Shown: positions 36,034 through 44,687, counted from the stretch's first letter. The stretch is DNA of 64,000 nucleotides from Leptolyngbya sp. SIO1E4 (GCA_010672825.2 JAAHFU020000002.1:1-64000), one strand, 5' to 3'. A program made the numbers and translations. Notes: generated by a model not told the origin, from the sequence alone.

Positions 36034-36430
36034 GGCCTCGCCATCTAGGGATTAGGAGAGAAGACTATTGAAAATCGGTTTCAATACGAGCTTAAAGCGC
36101 TTTGTTGATAATCATTTTCGGTATGAGGAGAAAATTTTAAGAATTCATTATTTTTGCGCTTTGATGGTTTCTGAAAAACTCAACAAACATGAAAAATGGC
36201 TGTAGACTCAGTACAAGTAACTTAACTAGGCATTTCAGGGAAATAGCTTGTGGGAAAAGCTGGTAAGACTGGCAGAGTCTATGTTTGAGTTGATTACACC
36301 GCCAATTCAGCAGCCTTTCTATAATTAGGAACTTAAGCATTCCTCAACGCAAACTCCCTGGAATTCTCCATGGCACCTGAAGATCGCCCGTTTTGAGGTG
36401 ATCTGCTCTACTGACATCAAGGACAAAATC
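36034..36430. other. fur-dps divergent regulatory region, 397 bp
   Basis: AT-rich region between the two divergent starts. The Fur-box-like site (36106-36119) lies nearer to fur. AAGGA at about 36419-36423 is the probable ribosome binding site of dps. No further gene is credible. Confidence 0.6.
36106..36119. promoter_or_regulatory. Fur-box-like site
   Basis: TGATAATCATTTTC matches 13 of 14 positions of the right part of the classic 19-bp Fur consensus, which ends TGATAATCATTATC. It lies 73 bp before the fur ATG and about 312 bp before the dps ATG, in the fur-dps intergenic region. Confidence 0.6.
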
Positions 36431-36967
36431 ATGACGACGACTGAAACACTTTTGCAAACCTATGGTGAGGTTGCTGAGAACCCGATTTTGCTCGAAAAGT
36501 CGGTAACGGAACCAATCGTTGAGGGCTTGAGTGCTGTCTATGCCAGCTTTACAGGTCTCTACTTGCAATACCAAAAGCATCATTTTGTGGTTGAGGGATC
36601 TGAGTACTACATGCTCCACGAATATTTCTCAGAGAGCTATGAAGCGGTTCAAGAACATGCTCATGACGTTGGAGAACGATTGCATGGGTTAGGCGGTATT
36701 CCAGCATTGAGCTTTGGTAAATTGGCTGAACTTTGCTGCTTTGAGCAAGAGTCGGACGATACCTATCGCTGTCGTTTAATGATTGAGCATGATCTCAAAG
36801 CAGAACAGGCCCTAATTGAAATGATTCGCCGTTTGGCGGGTCAGGCAGAAAGCTTGGGCGATCGCGCTACTCGATATCTCTATGAGCAGATCCTGCTGAA
36901 AACAGAAGAGAGAGCCTATCATCTTGAGCATTTCTTGACGCGAGATAGCCTCAAGTTGAACTGGTAG
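36431..36967 (+). CDS. dps: Dps family ferritin-like protein, histidine-type centre
   Basis: Dodecameric mini-ferritin of 178 residues that oxidises and stores iron and protects DNA from peroxide. The ferroxidase region reads [10 protein letters not shown] (His50/51), YYMLHEYF (His63) and [15 protein letters not shown]. Aligned with Listeria and E. coli Dps, the usual Asp58 position is His78, while Glu62 is kept as Glu82. This matches the histidine-rich ferroxidase centre described for DpsA of Thermosynechococcus elongatus. AAGGA precedes the ATG; the longer frame from 36398 has no support. A terminator lies at 36996-37023. Divergent fur and a Fur-box suggest iron control. Confidence 0.9.
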   Translation: MTTTETLLQTYGEVAENPILLEKSVTEPIVEGLSAVYASFTGLYLQYQKHHFVVEGSEYYMLHEYFSESYEAVQEHAHDVGERLHGLGGIPALSFGKLAELCCFEQESDDTYRCRLMIEHDLKAEQALIEMIRRLAGQAESLGDRATRYLYEQILLKTEERAYHLEHFLTRDSLKLNW

Positions 36968-36995
36968 ACGCCATTGGCAGATTTCCAGCCTGTTG

Positions 36996-37032
36996 CCCCG
37001 TATCTTCTACAGAAGGTGCGGGGTTTGTTGTT
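36996..37032 (+). terminator. intrinsic terminator of dps
   Basis: CCCCG-TA-TCTTC pairs with GAAGG-TG-CGGGG (36996-37023, two wobble pairs), followed by TTTGTTGTT. It starts 29 bp past the dps stop. Confidence 0.75.
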
Positions 37033-37232
37033 GAAATGACAGCTTGACTGTACTGAATTAGAACAGACATTGATAGCACTCCCTTTAAAGGAAATTACAC
37101 TCACCTACTGAAACCTTGTCAAACGACCCAGTGTGACAATTTCAAAAGCAGCTAACCCTAAACGTCCGTGACTGTAGTCCTCATTTCTGCCTTTGGCGAT
37201 GTCACTGGGATCAGCTCCTAATCTGCCAGCTA

Positions 37233-37838
37233 TTACTGGTGATTCGATAAGACTCTGAGAGCATTGCTGGCATTAACATGACTCAACAGTTTGCCAGAAG
37301 GCAAAACGCGAAGGTTAGGGCCTTTCTTGCAGGCCTTCAGACATCCGGTTGCTTCTATCGAAACATGCTGCAAGTCTGGGTTGGCCTCTACCTCCGCCTG
37401 GAGCATCTGCCAAATATGTTTGCTGCCTTGCTTAAAGCATTTGCCTTTGCGGCAAACCTGAATGCACACTTCAGCAGTCTTAGGCGCTGGCTTAGAAGCT
37501 TGAGGTTGCGAGGGTTGGGAAGACTCCCTCACCTGCGCGCGCAACGCCGCCGCTTCGGCTTCTGGCAAAGGCAGAACATTAACGGCCCGCCAAATTCCAT
37601 CATCTGGGTAGGCCCAAACCTGAATAAAGCTTTCAGGGGTTAACTCTCGAACCAAAATAGGTCGCAGATACTTTGGCAGTTTGATCGTGTACTCTTCACT
37701 ACCCGATCGCAACAAGAGCCCTTTCAACTTTCCCTTACTCGAACGGAAAGCACCGACATACTCGCCTTTCAGAACACATCCCTGAGAGCGTACGCCTTGG
37801 GCCTCAGGAACAGATAGAACTTGGGGGGCTTTTGACAT
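37233..37838 (-). CDS. [2Fe-2S] ferredoxin-domain protein
   Basis: Protein of 201 residues in two parts. The first (about 15-105) is an uncharacterised beta-rich domain (GEYVGAFRSSKGKLKGLLLRSG). After a Gln/Pro/Ser linker, the last 75 residues form a thioredoxin-like [2Fe-2S] ferredoxin domain with the ligands in VCIQVCRKGKCFKQG and EATGCLKACKKGPN. Domains of this kind occur in the NuoE-like family and as small ferredoxins in cyanobacteria. The ATG overlaps the stop of the upstream gene (TGATG), so translation is coupled. Electron partner and role are unknown; the place beside fur/dps hints at iron or redox homeostasis. Confidence 0.85.
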   Translation of the reverse strand: MSKAPQVLSVPEAQGVRSQGCVLKGEYVGAFRSSKGKLKGLLLRSGSEEYTIKLPKYLRPILVRELTPESFIQVWAYPDDGIWRAVNVLPLPEAEAAALRAQVRESSQPSQPQASKPAPKTAEVCIQVCRKGKCFKQGSKHIWQMLQAEVEANPDLQHVSIEATGCLKACKKGPNLRVLPSGKLLSHVNASNALRVLSNHQ

Positions 37839-38116
37839 CACTTTACCTTTTGTTTCCAGCAACGTTCTAGGTGTTTGATCGAAACATTACGAGGAGCGGT
37901 AAATTGCTGAACAACACTCCACACTTGAATAGCTGCTGTTGCCGTTTCAATATTGACCTGTAGAGGTTGCCCGCAAGCGCATTGACAAGGGATCGAGAGT
38001 TCTTTCAGACGTTTAAAGACATTCCATCGTTCAATGCGATCAAGATCAAGCGCCGTGCCTGATGTAGGAGTTACAGCATCCATTGGTTGTATCCGTTCAT
38101 TTGGCGTCACAGTCAT
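37838..38116 (-). CDS. small hypothetical protein, coupled to the ferredoxin-domain gene
   Basis: Protein of 92 residues without membrane span. The sequence carries three cysteines in IPCQCACGQP and one near the end (LERCWKQKVK), and a helix ALDLDRIERWNVFKRLKEL. I do not recognise the family. The stop codon overlaps the next ATG by one base (TGATG), so the two products are probably made in fixed ratio and may act together. A metal or Fe-S role for the CQCAC cluster is only a guess. Confidence 0.75.
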   Translation of the reverse strand: MTVTPNERIQPMDAVTPTSGTALDLDRIERWNVFKRLKELSIPCQCACGQPLQVNIETATAAIQVWSVVQQFTAPRNVSIKHLERCWKQKVK

Positions 38117-39023
38117 GCAGAGGGCTTTCTGAAAATTATTCTGAATTAGAGATAACTAGATACGCTGAACCTTAAAGGACAGCACTCTTATATAGGGGGC
38201 AAAAACCTTATAAAACAAGGGATGAAACTACTTAAAGGAGATCGCGATCAAATCGCAGTGTTCTCTAATTGAGTATCAATGACAACAAGATAGCTGATTC
38301 CGAAAATTAATGCAATACATTTTCAATAAGGAAAGCGTGTTGCTATCGCTGGGAAAATTGACATATATCAATCCTAGTTGTGCCGTGGTGCGCTGAAATA
38401 TTTTGTTGGGGTCACGAAGGTTCGACGGCTGCTCTCGACAGCAGCCGTTCAATCAGCATTGCCTTGAAAAGAGTCTGTCTGAATATCCTCGGTTTCTGTC
38501 GAGTCGGGTTGGCAGTATTCCAGACTTCTCCAAGAAACGGGGCTGATCACCTTTGAATTCTTTGAATCCTTTGATGTGCTTGAACTTCAGGCTGAACGAT
38601 CGCTTTGATAATTACAAATGTAGGGATCCCGGTCTCTACTGGGTAAGTTCGAAATCTCCTGAGTTTCCTAAGCAAGCTGGGAGGCTGGTCTTTGATCTTT
38701 TGGTGTGTTAACGGGAGAGCATAGAGGGGTGTACGGCGGTTCTGCTCAATAGAGGAGCTGATCAAGGGATGATTAACAGGCGGTAGCTTGGTTAAACCAG
38801 CACGTGAGTATACTTGATAAGCCTTCCCATCTGGGCGAGATCAGGGATTAAGCGCTTTCTTGAGAATGGTTCATAAACGAATTGCTGATATGGCGGGGTT
38901 TGAACGTATTGCTTGGTGATGCGCGCTGGCTTTTGGCCGAGCCTGCCCCAACGAGATCGGTATTTTTTTCTCAGAAATCCCCTTAAACACTAAACACTGA
39001 AAGAGGCTTGGGGCTGCCTCGGG
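38117..39023. other. 907-bp gene-free region
   Basis: The largest gap in the window. The left part should hold the promoter of the coupled pair, with TATATAAGA on the minus strand near 38185-38200. GAAAAT and ATTTTC form an interrupted inverted repeat at 38302-38324. A perfect 9-bp hairpin, ACGGCTGCT/AGCAGCCGT, sits at 38425-38448. Open frames on both strands (for example 38547-38765) show no family features or binding sites. No tRNA-like fold was found. It may contain an untranslated RNA or gene debris that I cannot identify. Confidence 0.5.
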
Positions 39024-39896
39024 TTAACCAGGCTCAATCTCAAATCCATCTAAAGCTGTGATGAGCGTTTGGTGTATCTCTGGGGAGGTTGCGATCGCTA
39101 AGCCTGGCCACTGGTAATTTTCACACTGATCGAGTTGCGGCAAGGCTCGCCCGTGATGGTTGGTCACAATGCAGCCAGCCTCTTGGGCTAAAAACGCCAG
39201 CGCCGCACCATCAATAAATTTACCTGCTGCCAGAATGACACCGGCCAGTTCTCCCTTGAGAATGCCATTGACATTGGGGATGCAACTATCCTGAGAGTAG
39301 TCTTCAGAGACGCTGATAATATCGTAGCGATCGCTTAACCGCGGCTTGAGTGGGGCGATGCGAGTGCCCAAAAGTACTGTGTTGTTGGGGCTGATCTTTA
39401 ATGGCTGAGCGGCCTCTAAGTTTTGACCAAGGGGGCAAATGAAGGTTCCTTGGCCGCGCAAGGCATAGTAATAGCAATCCTCGGCAGGGCTAATTGCCAA
39501 CACCGCTTCAAAACCATCGGCATTCAGCACCGTCAGAATAATCTGATAGTTGGGGAAGCCATCCATATAGAACCGGGTGCCGTCGATGGGGTCGAGGGTG
39601 ACCAGATAGTCTCCCGTTGCGCCTAAGTCGATGGCCCGAAAATATTTGGTGTTGTAGGATTGCTCGAACTCTTCACCATAGAAGCGAATATTTGGGAAGC
39701 TACCTAGCAGCGCGACTTCTACAAAGGTTTGTACAGATAAATCTGCATCTGTGAGCGCCGTAGAGAATGGATTGGGACCTTCTTTGGCCGGTTGGGCTGC
39801 GATCTTAGCTTGAATATGGCGCGCGTAACCTGCTGCTAGACGAAGCGGTGGCAGCAGCGTTTCCAAGATTTGGCGGGGGGTAGGGGTTGCTAACAT
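39024..39896 (-). CDS. inositol monophosphatase family protein
   Basis: Mg-dependent sugar or nucleotide phosphatase of 290 residues. The metal-binding signatures are in order: FYGEEFE, then LDPIDGTRFY (the family hallmark), and the C-terminal KFIDGAALAFLAQEAGC. Relatives act on inositol phosphate, fructose 1,6-bisphosphate or 3'-phosphoadenosine 5'-phosphate, and the substrate cannot be chosen here. The next gene upstream on this strand encodes a sulfotransferase-like protein, which would release 3'-phosphoadenosine 5'-phosphate, so a PAP phosphatase role would fit. That is inference only. The spacing of 120 bp does not prove an operon. Confidence 0.88.
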   Translation of the reverse strand: MLATPTPRQILETLLPPLRLAAGYARHIQAKIAAQPAKEGPNPFSTALTDADLSVQTFVEVALLGSFPNIRFYGEEFEQSYNTKYFRAIDLGATGDYLVTLDPIDGTRFYMDGFPNYQIILTVLNADGFEAVLAISPAEDCYYYALRGQGTFICPLGQNLEAAQPLKISPNNTVLLGTRIAPLKPRLSDRYDIISVSEDYSQDSCIPNVNGILKGELAGVILAAGKFIDGAALAFLAQEAGCIVTNHHGRALPQLDQCENYQWPGLAIATSPEIHQTLITALDGFEIEPG

Positions 39897-40018
39897 GGGT
39901 TCAGTCAGTGGGCAGCGTCCCTATTATCTGAGGAAATTGGCGTCTGGAGAGTGTGACACGTTGATGGCGTGCTAGCAGCGGCAGCATGAACGATCGCTCT
40001 GCTTTGGCGCGTTTGAAG

Positions 40019-40864
40019 CTAGAGAATGGGGCCAAAGATTTCGTTGGCTAGTTCATTAAGCTCTGCGTGGGCGAGCACTTTCAGCATCACTGGATGCTCT
40101 AAATAAGACTTATATCTAGAAAGAACCGGCATCTGGCTAGCTTGACCATCGTATGCTCCTTTGTCGAAGGAACTGCCCTCACCGACAAAAGGAACGGTGT
40201 CAATACCTGCATCTGTGAATGGCAGCCCCAACTTTTTGGCAAGTTCCTGGCGATAGCTTTGATCGGTGAACCAGAAATTGTAGTTAATGCCCACCGGATG
40301 CTTGAAGTGTTTAGACATGCCTAAATATTCTTTGGCATGTTCTATCCACTTGTTAATGATTGACTGCGGGTTTGCAAGGGTTTCTCCCTTTCTGATTAGG
40401 CTCGCAAAAGTGTTGTACGGGTCTCTCAAAATGATGACGTCGAAGCGTTCTTGACTCTTGCCCAAGTATTCTGTCCGTTTAGCTTCGAAGGAGTTGCCAA
40501 TCACGTGACCGAGGTCATAATGCTCATAACTGTGAATTAGCAATGGTTTAACGCTGTAGCGTCTGAGCCTTTCTCGGTCGAGTTCTGGACGATCGCCTCC
40601 ATATCTATATTCAACCTGGCGGTTGATTAGATATTTGGTGAATCTCCGCGCCTTGAGTATTCCTTTGTGATACACAAGGGGGTTGATTCTGCCGATATTG
40701 GCCTCTGCGAAGCTTTGATAGGGATCTCGGTTGGAATAGAGTTTAATGTTGTTTAAATGAACGAATGCGTCATCATTTTGACGGATAATCCAGTTGATGA
40801 TGCCATGATTGCCACTACGCCGTAACCCGAAACAGCTCATTTCTCGAATATTAGTAATATTCAC
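40019..40864 (-). CDS. sulfotransferase-like protein
   Basis: Protein of about 281 residues with the PAPS-dependent sulfotransferase fold. The 5'-phosphosulfate loop is GLRRSGNHGIINW right at the N-terminus and the 3'-phosphate-binding motif is LRDPYNTFASLI near residue 150. Acceptor is unknown; in cyanobacteria such enzymes often sulfate exopolysaccharide or are of undefined role. Start is uncertain: GTG at 40864 or ATG at 40840, which would begin MSCFGLRRSG. The latter leaves very little before the loop. The divergent OB-fold gene starts about 104 bp away. Confidence 0.8.
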   Translation of the reverse strand: MNITNIREMSCFGLRRSGNHGIINWIIRQNDDAFVHLNNIKLYSNRDPYQSFAEANIGRINPLVYHKGILKARRFTKYLINRQVEYRYGGDRPELDRERLRRYSVKPLLIHSYEHYDLGHVIGNSFEAKRTEYLGKSQERFDVIILRDPYNTFASLIRKGETLANPQSIINKWIEHAKEYLGMSKHFKHPVGINYNFWFTDQSYRQELAKKLGLPFTDAGIDTVPFVGEGSSFDKGAYDGQASQMPVLSRYKSYLEHPVMLKVLAHAELNELANEIFGPIL

Positions 40865-40967
40865 GGTGGCTCATCTCTCAACTGTGACTTTAATCTCAGC
40901 TTTCCCGGTCTCTAGAAGAGAGGAACATTCTCCGACTGGAAGAAGAGGGCTCGACCCAGGGAGTAAC

Positions 40968-41723
40968 ATGAGAAGTCTTGTCGATCTTTGGTTGGTTGGA
41001 GTTGTGGCTTTCTTCTCAAGACTGTTGCGTGTTGTGGGCTGGAGTAATCTGGTGGCATCGATGCGATGGCTGCTCACATTGGCAGTTCTATGTTCCGCCT
41101 TAGGGAGTGTGTTGCTAGGCGCGGCGATCGCCGCGCCTCTAGCGTTGCCGATTGATCAGGCCCGACAGCAACCCGACAGCGTTGAGGTGGTGGTTGTAGG
41201 GCGGGTGACGGTGCCTAGCGGATGGTTTGAATCGGCCAATCTGGATAGGGGGTTTGCCCTTCAAGATCAAAGTGGGGGGATTTTTGTCAGCGCCGATCGT
41301 GATGTTGGACTGCAAACCGGCGAAGTGGTCGAGGTGATTGGGCCCCTGCAAGATGACGGGCACGGTCAGCGGGTCGTTCGCCTAAAGGCCTGGAATCTGC
41401 GTGATCTCACGCTTCCGAAGATTGCCCCTCAAGTGGCGTCGGTGCACACAGCTGCGACTGAACTAGAGGGGCAATTGGTGACAGTGCAGGGGACGATTGC
41501 TCGTCCGCTTGTGGAAGATGCCCCCTATGGCGATCGCCTATGGATTGAGGACGATACTGGAATCATGCAAATCTATATCCCTCGCTCAACCGGTATTTCC
41601 CCACAAGACCTGCCATTTTTGCAGTCAGGACACATGATTCGGGTAACGGGGCTGAGCAGCCAGTACGATCTCATTGATGAGGTGATGCCCCGTCAGGTTG
41701 AGGATATTCGTCCGGTAGGGTAG
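40968..41723 (+). CDS. exported protein with two OB-fold-like domains
   Basis: Protein of 251 residues. The ATG is preceded by AGGGAG. A hydrophobic N-terminal region with two segments (LWLVGVVAFFSRLL and LLTLAVLCSALGSVLLGAAIAAP) acts as membrane anchor or long signal peptide. Two domains of OB-fold type follow: residues 72-140 (VEVVVVGRVTVPSG, then RGFALQDQSGGIFVS) and residues 160-250 (GQLVTVQGTIARPLV, then RLWIEDDTGIMQIYI). Similar nucleic acid-binding-like OB domains occur in secreted proteins of unknown role. The Rid-family gene starts 41 bp later on the same strand. Confidence 0.75.
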   Translation: MRSLVDLWLVGVVAFFSRLLRVVGWSNLVASMRWLLTLAVLCSALGSVLLGAAIAAPLALPIDQARQQPDSVEVVVVGRVTVPSGWFESANLDRGFALQDQSGGIFVSADRDVGLQTGEVVEVIGPLQDDGHGQRVVRLKAWNLRDLTLPKIAPQVASVHTAATELEGQLVTVQGTIARPLVEDAPYGDRLWIEDDTGIMQIYIPRSTGISPQDLPFLQSGHMIRVTGLSSQYDLIDEVMPRQVEDIRPVG

Positions 41724-41764
41724 AGAATCCATACAGACCATTTTTTACCTCAGGAGTCGAGCGT

Positions 41765-42160
41765 ATGCAGTGGCAGCGGGTTTCATCTGGGAGTGCCTGG
41801 GAAGCCAAAGTCGGCTATTGTCGGGCGGTGAAAGTAGGATCGCAGATTTTTGTGTCCGGTACGGCTCCGTCTGATGGCCAGGGGGGAACCTACGCACCCG
41901 GGGATGCCTATGCGCAGACCAAACGATGTTTTGAGATCATCCAGGCAGCTTTGCAAGAATTAGGAGCCGATTTGTCGGATATTGTGCGGACGCGGCTCTA
42001 TATCACCGATTTTGGGTACTGGGAAGACTATGCCCGGGCCCATCAAGAGCTGTTCGGAGCGCATCCTCCCGCGAGTGCCATGGTAGAGATTAAGGGATTG
42101 ATTAATCCAGATATGCTCATTGAGGTAGAGGCAGACGCGATCGCGCCAGGGGCTCAATAG
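41765..42160 (+). CDS. Rid family protein (YjgF/YER057c/UK114)
   Basis: Trimeric small protein of 131 residues. Core features are VGSQIFVSGTAPSDGQGG, the conserved QTKRCFEIIQAALQELGADLSDIVRTRLY and IEVEADAI. The arginine needed by true RidA imine deaminases (E. coli Arg105, in PARS) is absent: the segment reads PPASAMVEI. So deamination of enamines and imines is not expected, and it belongs to one of the other Rid subfamilies. AGGAG precedes the ATG by 8 bases. It overlaps the convergent PEP-synthase-like gene by seven bases. Confidence 0.9.
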   Translation: MQWQRVSSGSAWEAKVGYCRAVKVGSQIFVSGTAPSDGQGGTYAPGDAYAQTKRCFEIIQAALQELGADLSDIVRTRLYITDFGYWEDYARAHQELFGAHPPASAMVEIKGLINPDMLIEVEADAIAPGAQ

Positions 42161-44433
42161 GATGCCTCTGCTTGCTGAATGGCCCTAATTGTTGCTTCCA
42201 TGGCTGCTGCGTCGAGCGAAATCCCGGTCACCCCCTGCTGCACAAGAAAGGTCACGAAATCGGCATAGTGAGCGGGGGCGACGCCGCAGAGAATACAGGG
42301 AATTTCCAGCGTTTGGGCTTGGTGAATCAATTGGGCGATCGCAGCTTGCATGGCGGGGTGATGGGCATCAAAGCGAGCGGATAATAGCGCCTGATTTCGA
42401 TCAACCCCCAACACTAATTGAGTTAAGTCATTGGTGCCAATGGCAATCCCCTGAATGCCTGCAGCGACATACTGAGGCATCAAAAACAACACCGAGGGGA
42501 CTTCAGCCATCATCCACAGTTCAAAGCCGGGGCTCTGGTCTACACCCCCTGCTTGAATAAGCTGCTGGCAATATTGAACTTCCTCAACGGTTCGAACGAA
42601 GGGCAATAACAGTTGCAGATTGGTATATCCCTCAGACTGGAGCTGTTTCAGAACAGCCAACTCTAACTGAAAAAACTCGGGGTGCTGCTGGTAGCTAAAC
42701 GTTCCCCGTACCCCCAGCATTGGGTTAGATTCCACTGGTGGCGCCCCGTTTAATTGAGCAAATTCATTAGAACGGATATCTAAACTGCGGTACCGCACAG
42801 GGCGTGGGAAAAATGCCTCTGCGATCGGGCGTAGCTGAGCCGCTAAGCGTTCTAGTAAGATTTCTCGCTGCTTGTCGCTGTCTAGCCACTGATAGGGGTG
42901 CTGGCGATCTAAAACCGTCAACATCAGCCATTCCGATCTGAGTAACCCTACCCCCATCACGGGCAATGAGGCCATGGCTGCGGCCAACTCTGGCTGACTG
43001 AGGTTCAGCCAAATCTCGGTCCGGCAGTCAATCTCAGATACCTGGGGCAGCGGTGACGATGAGGGGATCGTTGCTGGCTGGGTCTGCAAGGGTTCGATTA
43101 AACCGAGATCGCCATCTAAGCGCAAAATATCTCCTGTCTGGAGGCGATGGGTGGCATCTGCCAAGCCCACCACGGCAGGTAACTGCAGTTCCCGAGCCAA
43201 AATTGCGGCGTGGCAGGTTAATCCTCCTTTTTCTGACACCACGGCCGTGGCTGTTTTTAGGAGGGGTAACCAGTCTGGCTCGACTTCGGCAGCAACAATA
43301 ATGTGCTGGTTAGCCGATGCTGGCAAAGGGTCACCCGGTTTAATGACTAAGGCCAGACCTACGACCTGACCCGGCGATGCCGGATAGCCCAATAGTTCAT
43401 GGGATGGATGATGCGCAGTGGCTAACGGCTGGCTGGCTGTCGATTCCAGAGGCCAGCCAAGGGCCTGGGCAAGGTGTAAAGAAGGGGTGGGTGCCAGTGG
43501 CCACAACCACTCTATTTTCAGGGACTTTGATGCCCAGGTCTGAAGGTGTTTGGCTAGCTTGAGCAAAGCCTTTTCTGCGTCTGCAGACACGATCTCTCGC
43601 GCTGTCGTGGGGGTTAGGGTCGCGGTCAAACAGTCTTCTATTAGGCGGTTGGGGAGGCTGTTTCCTGCAGGCTGGTAACTGTGCTCTTGATAGCCCTGCT
43701 GCCACGTGAATGGGTGAGTTGTGGGCAAATGCCCGTGGTAGCTGTCTGGAAAGGATTCTGAAATTGCTTTGGGCAGCCCCTGAACGGCCTGAATCGCAAT
43801 GCTGTCTGAGCGAACCGTGAGCGTGCCAGATAATTGCACGGGCTCGACCGCTTGAATGATGATGGCAACGCCAATGTCTTGGGGATACGGGCGTGATCGC
43901 CCAGCAACGTCTCTTTGCCAGTGTTGCCAGTAAGCTAAACTGCGGGCGCTGACCATTTCTGCCCAGAGCTGTTTGATGGCGGTTTCTACTGCCCCCACAT
44001 CTGCCCAACACATCTGAGCCGCTATCATCTCCACAAACTCTGCACTCGCCTCCGTTTCCCCGAACCATAGGGAAGGGAGTAAGCGCACGACAGGTGTCTT
44101 AAGCGCTGCCAGTAGCGGCTCTAAGGGCCAATTGAGCGGTAGCCCTAGTATGGGACGGCGCAACCGTTGAGCGAAGTTTTGCCCTGCATAGCCAGTAACA
44201 CTAGGGGTTTGCCAGAGGAGTTGAGGCCAATCTGCCAAAACCGGTTCTCGAGCCACCAGCTTTTGCAGCGCTTGCTGAAAACACTCTGCTGGAATAATCC
44301 AACTTTCAGGAATGGTTTGCCCTGTCTGCTGAAGTTGATGCAGTAACTGGGCCATTTCCCCCACTTGCCAGGGCTGAATGTGCGTAATGTCCTTCAGGGA
44401 ATAAAACACAGGCATGGAATTGCAAGGACTCAT
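42154..44433 (-). CDS. PEP synthase-like protein with degenerate ATP-grasp domain
   Basis: Protein of about 759 residues with the three-part layout of PEP synthase. The central phosphohistidine domain is intact: GGLTCHAAILARELQLPAVVG holds the swivelling His. The C-terminal PEP/pyruvate barrel also looks intact (GVGLLRSEWL, NPMLGVRG, IGTNDLTQLVLGVDR and the Cys-Gly of CILCGVAP). The N-terminal ATP-grasp region is strongly diverged: the VRSSATAED segment is replaced by VVRLLPSLWFGETEASAE, and other nucleotide contacts are not apparent. It may have lost ATP-dependent activity and act in phosphotransfer with a partner, or use another donor. AGGAAG precedes the ATG at 44433. Confidence 0.8.
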   Translation of the reverse strand: MSPCNSMPVFYSLKDITHIQPWQVGEMAQLLHQLQQTGQTIPESWIIPAECFQQALQKLVAREPVLADWPQLLWQTPSVTGYAGQNFAQRLRRPILGLPLNWPLEPLLAALKTPVVRLLPSLWFGETEASAEFVEMIAAQMCWADVGAVETAIKQLWAEMVSARSLAYWQHWQRDVAGRSRPYPQDIGVAIIIQAVEPVQLSGTLTVRSDSIAIQAVQGLPKAISESFPDSYHGHLPTTHPFTWQQGYQEHSYQPAGNSLPNRLIEDCLTATLTPTTAREIVSADAEKALLKLAKHLQTWASKSLKIEWLWPLAPTPSLHLAQALGWPLESTASQPLATAHHPSHELLGYPASPGQVVGLALVIKPGDPLPASANQHIIVAAEVEPDWLPLLKTATAVVSEKGGLTCHAAILARELQLPAVVGLADATHRLQTGDILRLDGDLGLIEPLQTQPATIPSSSPLPQVSEIDCRTEIWLNLSQPELAAAMASLPVMGVGLLRSEWLMLTVLDRQHPYQWLDSDKQREILLERLAAQLRPIAEAFFPRPVRYRSLDIRSNEFAQLNGAPPVESNPMLGVRGTFSYQQHPEFFQLELAVLKQLQSEGYTNLQLLLPFVRTVEEVQYCQQLIQAGGVDQSPGFELWMMAEVPSVLFLMPQYVAAGIQGIAIGTNDLTQLVLGVDRNQALLSARFDAHHPAMQAAIAQLIHQAQTLEIPCILCGVAPAHYADFVTFLVQQGVTGISLDAAAMEATIRAIQQAEASY

Positions 44434-44687
44434 CAACTTCCTGGCACACCATCAAGAAAACCTTGCATAGGAGCGTGCCAAAGCAAGGTCATTATTGGTG
44501 GCTTTTACCAGCCAGCTTTATGGAGGAAAGCTTTCTCAGTCTAAGAGATGACTGCTGAGAACTCGGCTTTGCTTCTCATTATTTTCACCCTATTCGATGG
44601 GACAGGGCCGTGACAAAAATAAGTAAAGATTCAATTCAGAGCGCTGAATGTGACTGAATCTATCCATTTCAAGGGGGGGCTAAAGCC
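44434..44687. other. comF/PEP-synthase-like divergent region
   Basis: Contains promoters for both genes. A bulged hairpin GATTCA-ATTCAG-AGCG-CTGAAT-gtgac-TGAATC lies at 44628-44660, 28 bp upstream of the comF start, inside its likely leader. Confidence 0.5.

Noticed and set aside
38400-38460. Possible tRNA around GGTTCGAC
   Set aside because: The T-arm stem does not close and there is no acceptor or anticodon arm around it.
38547-38765. 72-codon minus-strand frame in the large gap
   Set aside because: No start signal and no similarity to known families; contains simple QRIQRIQR-like repeats from TTTGAATCC-type words.
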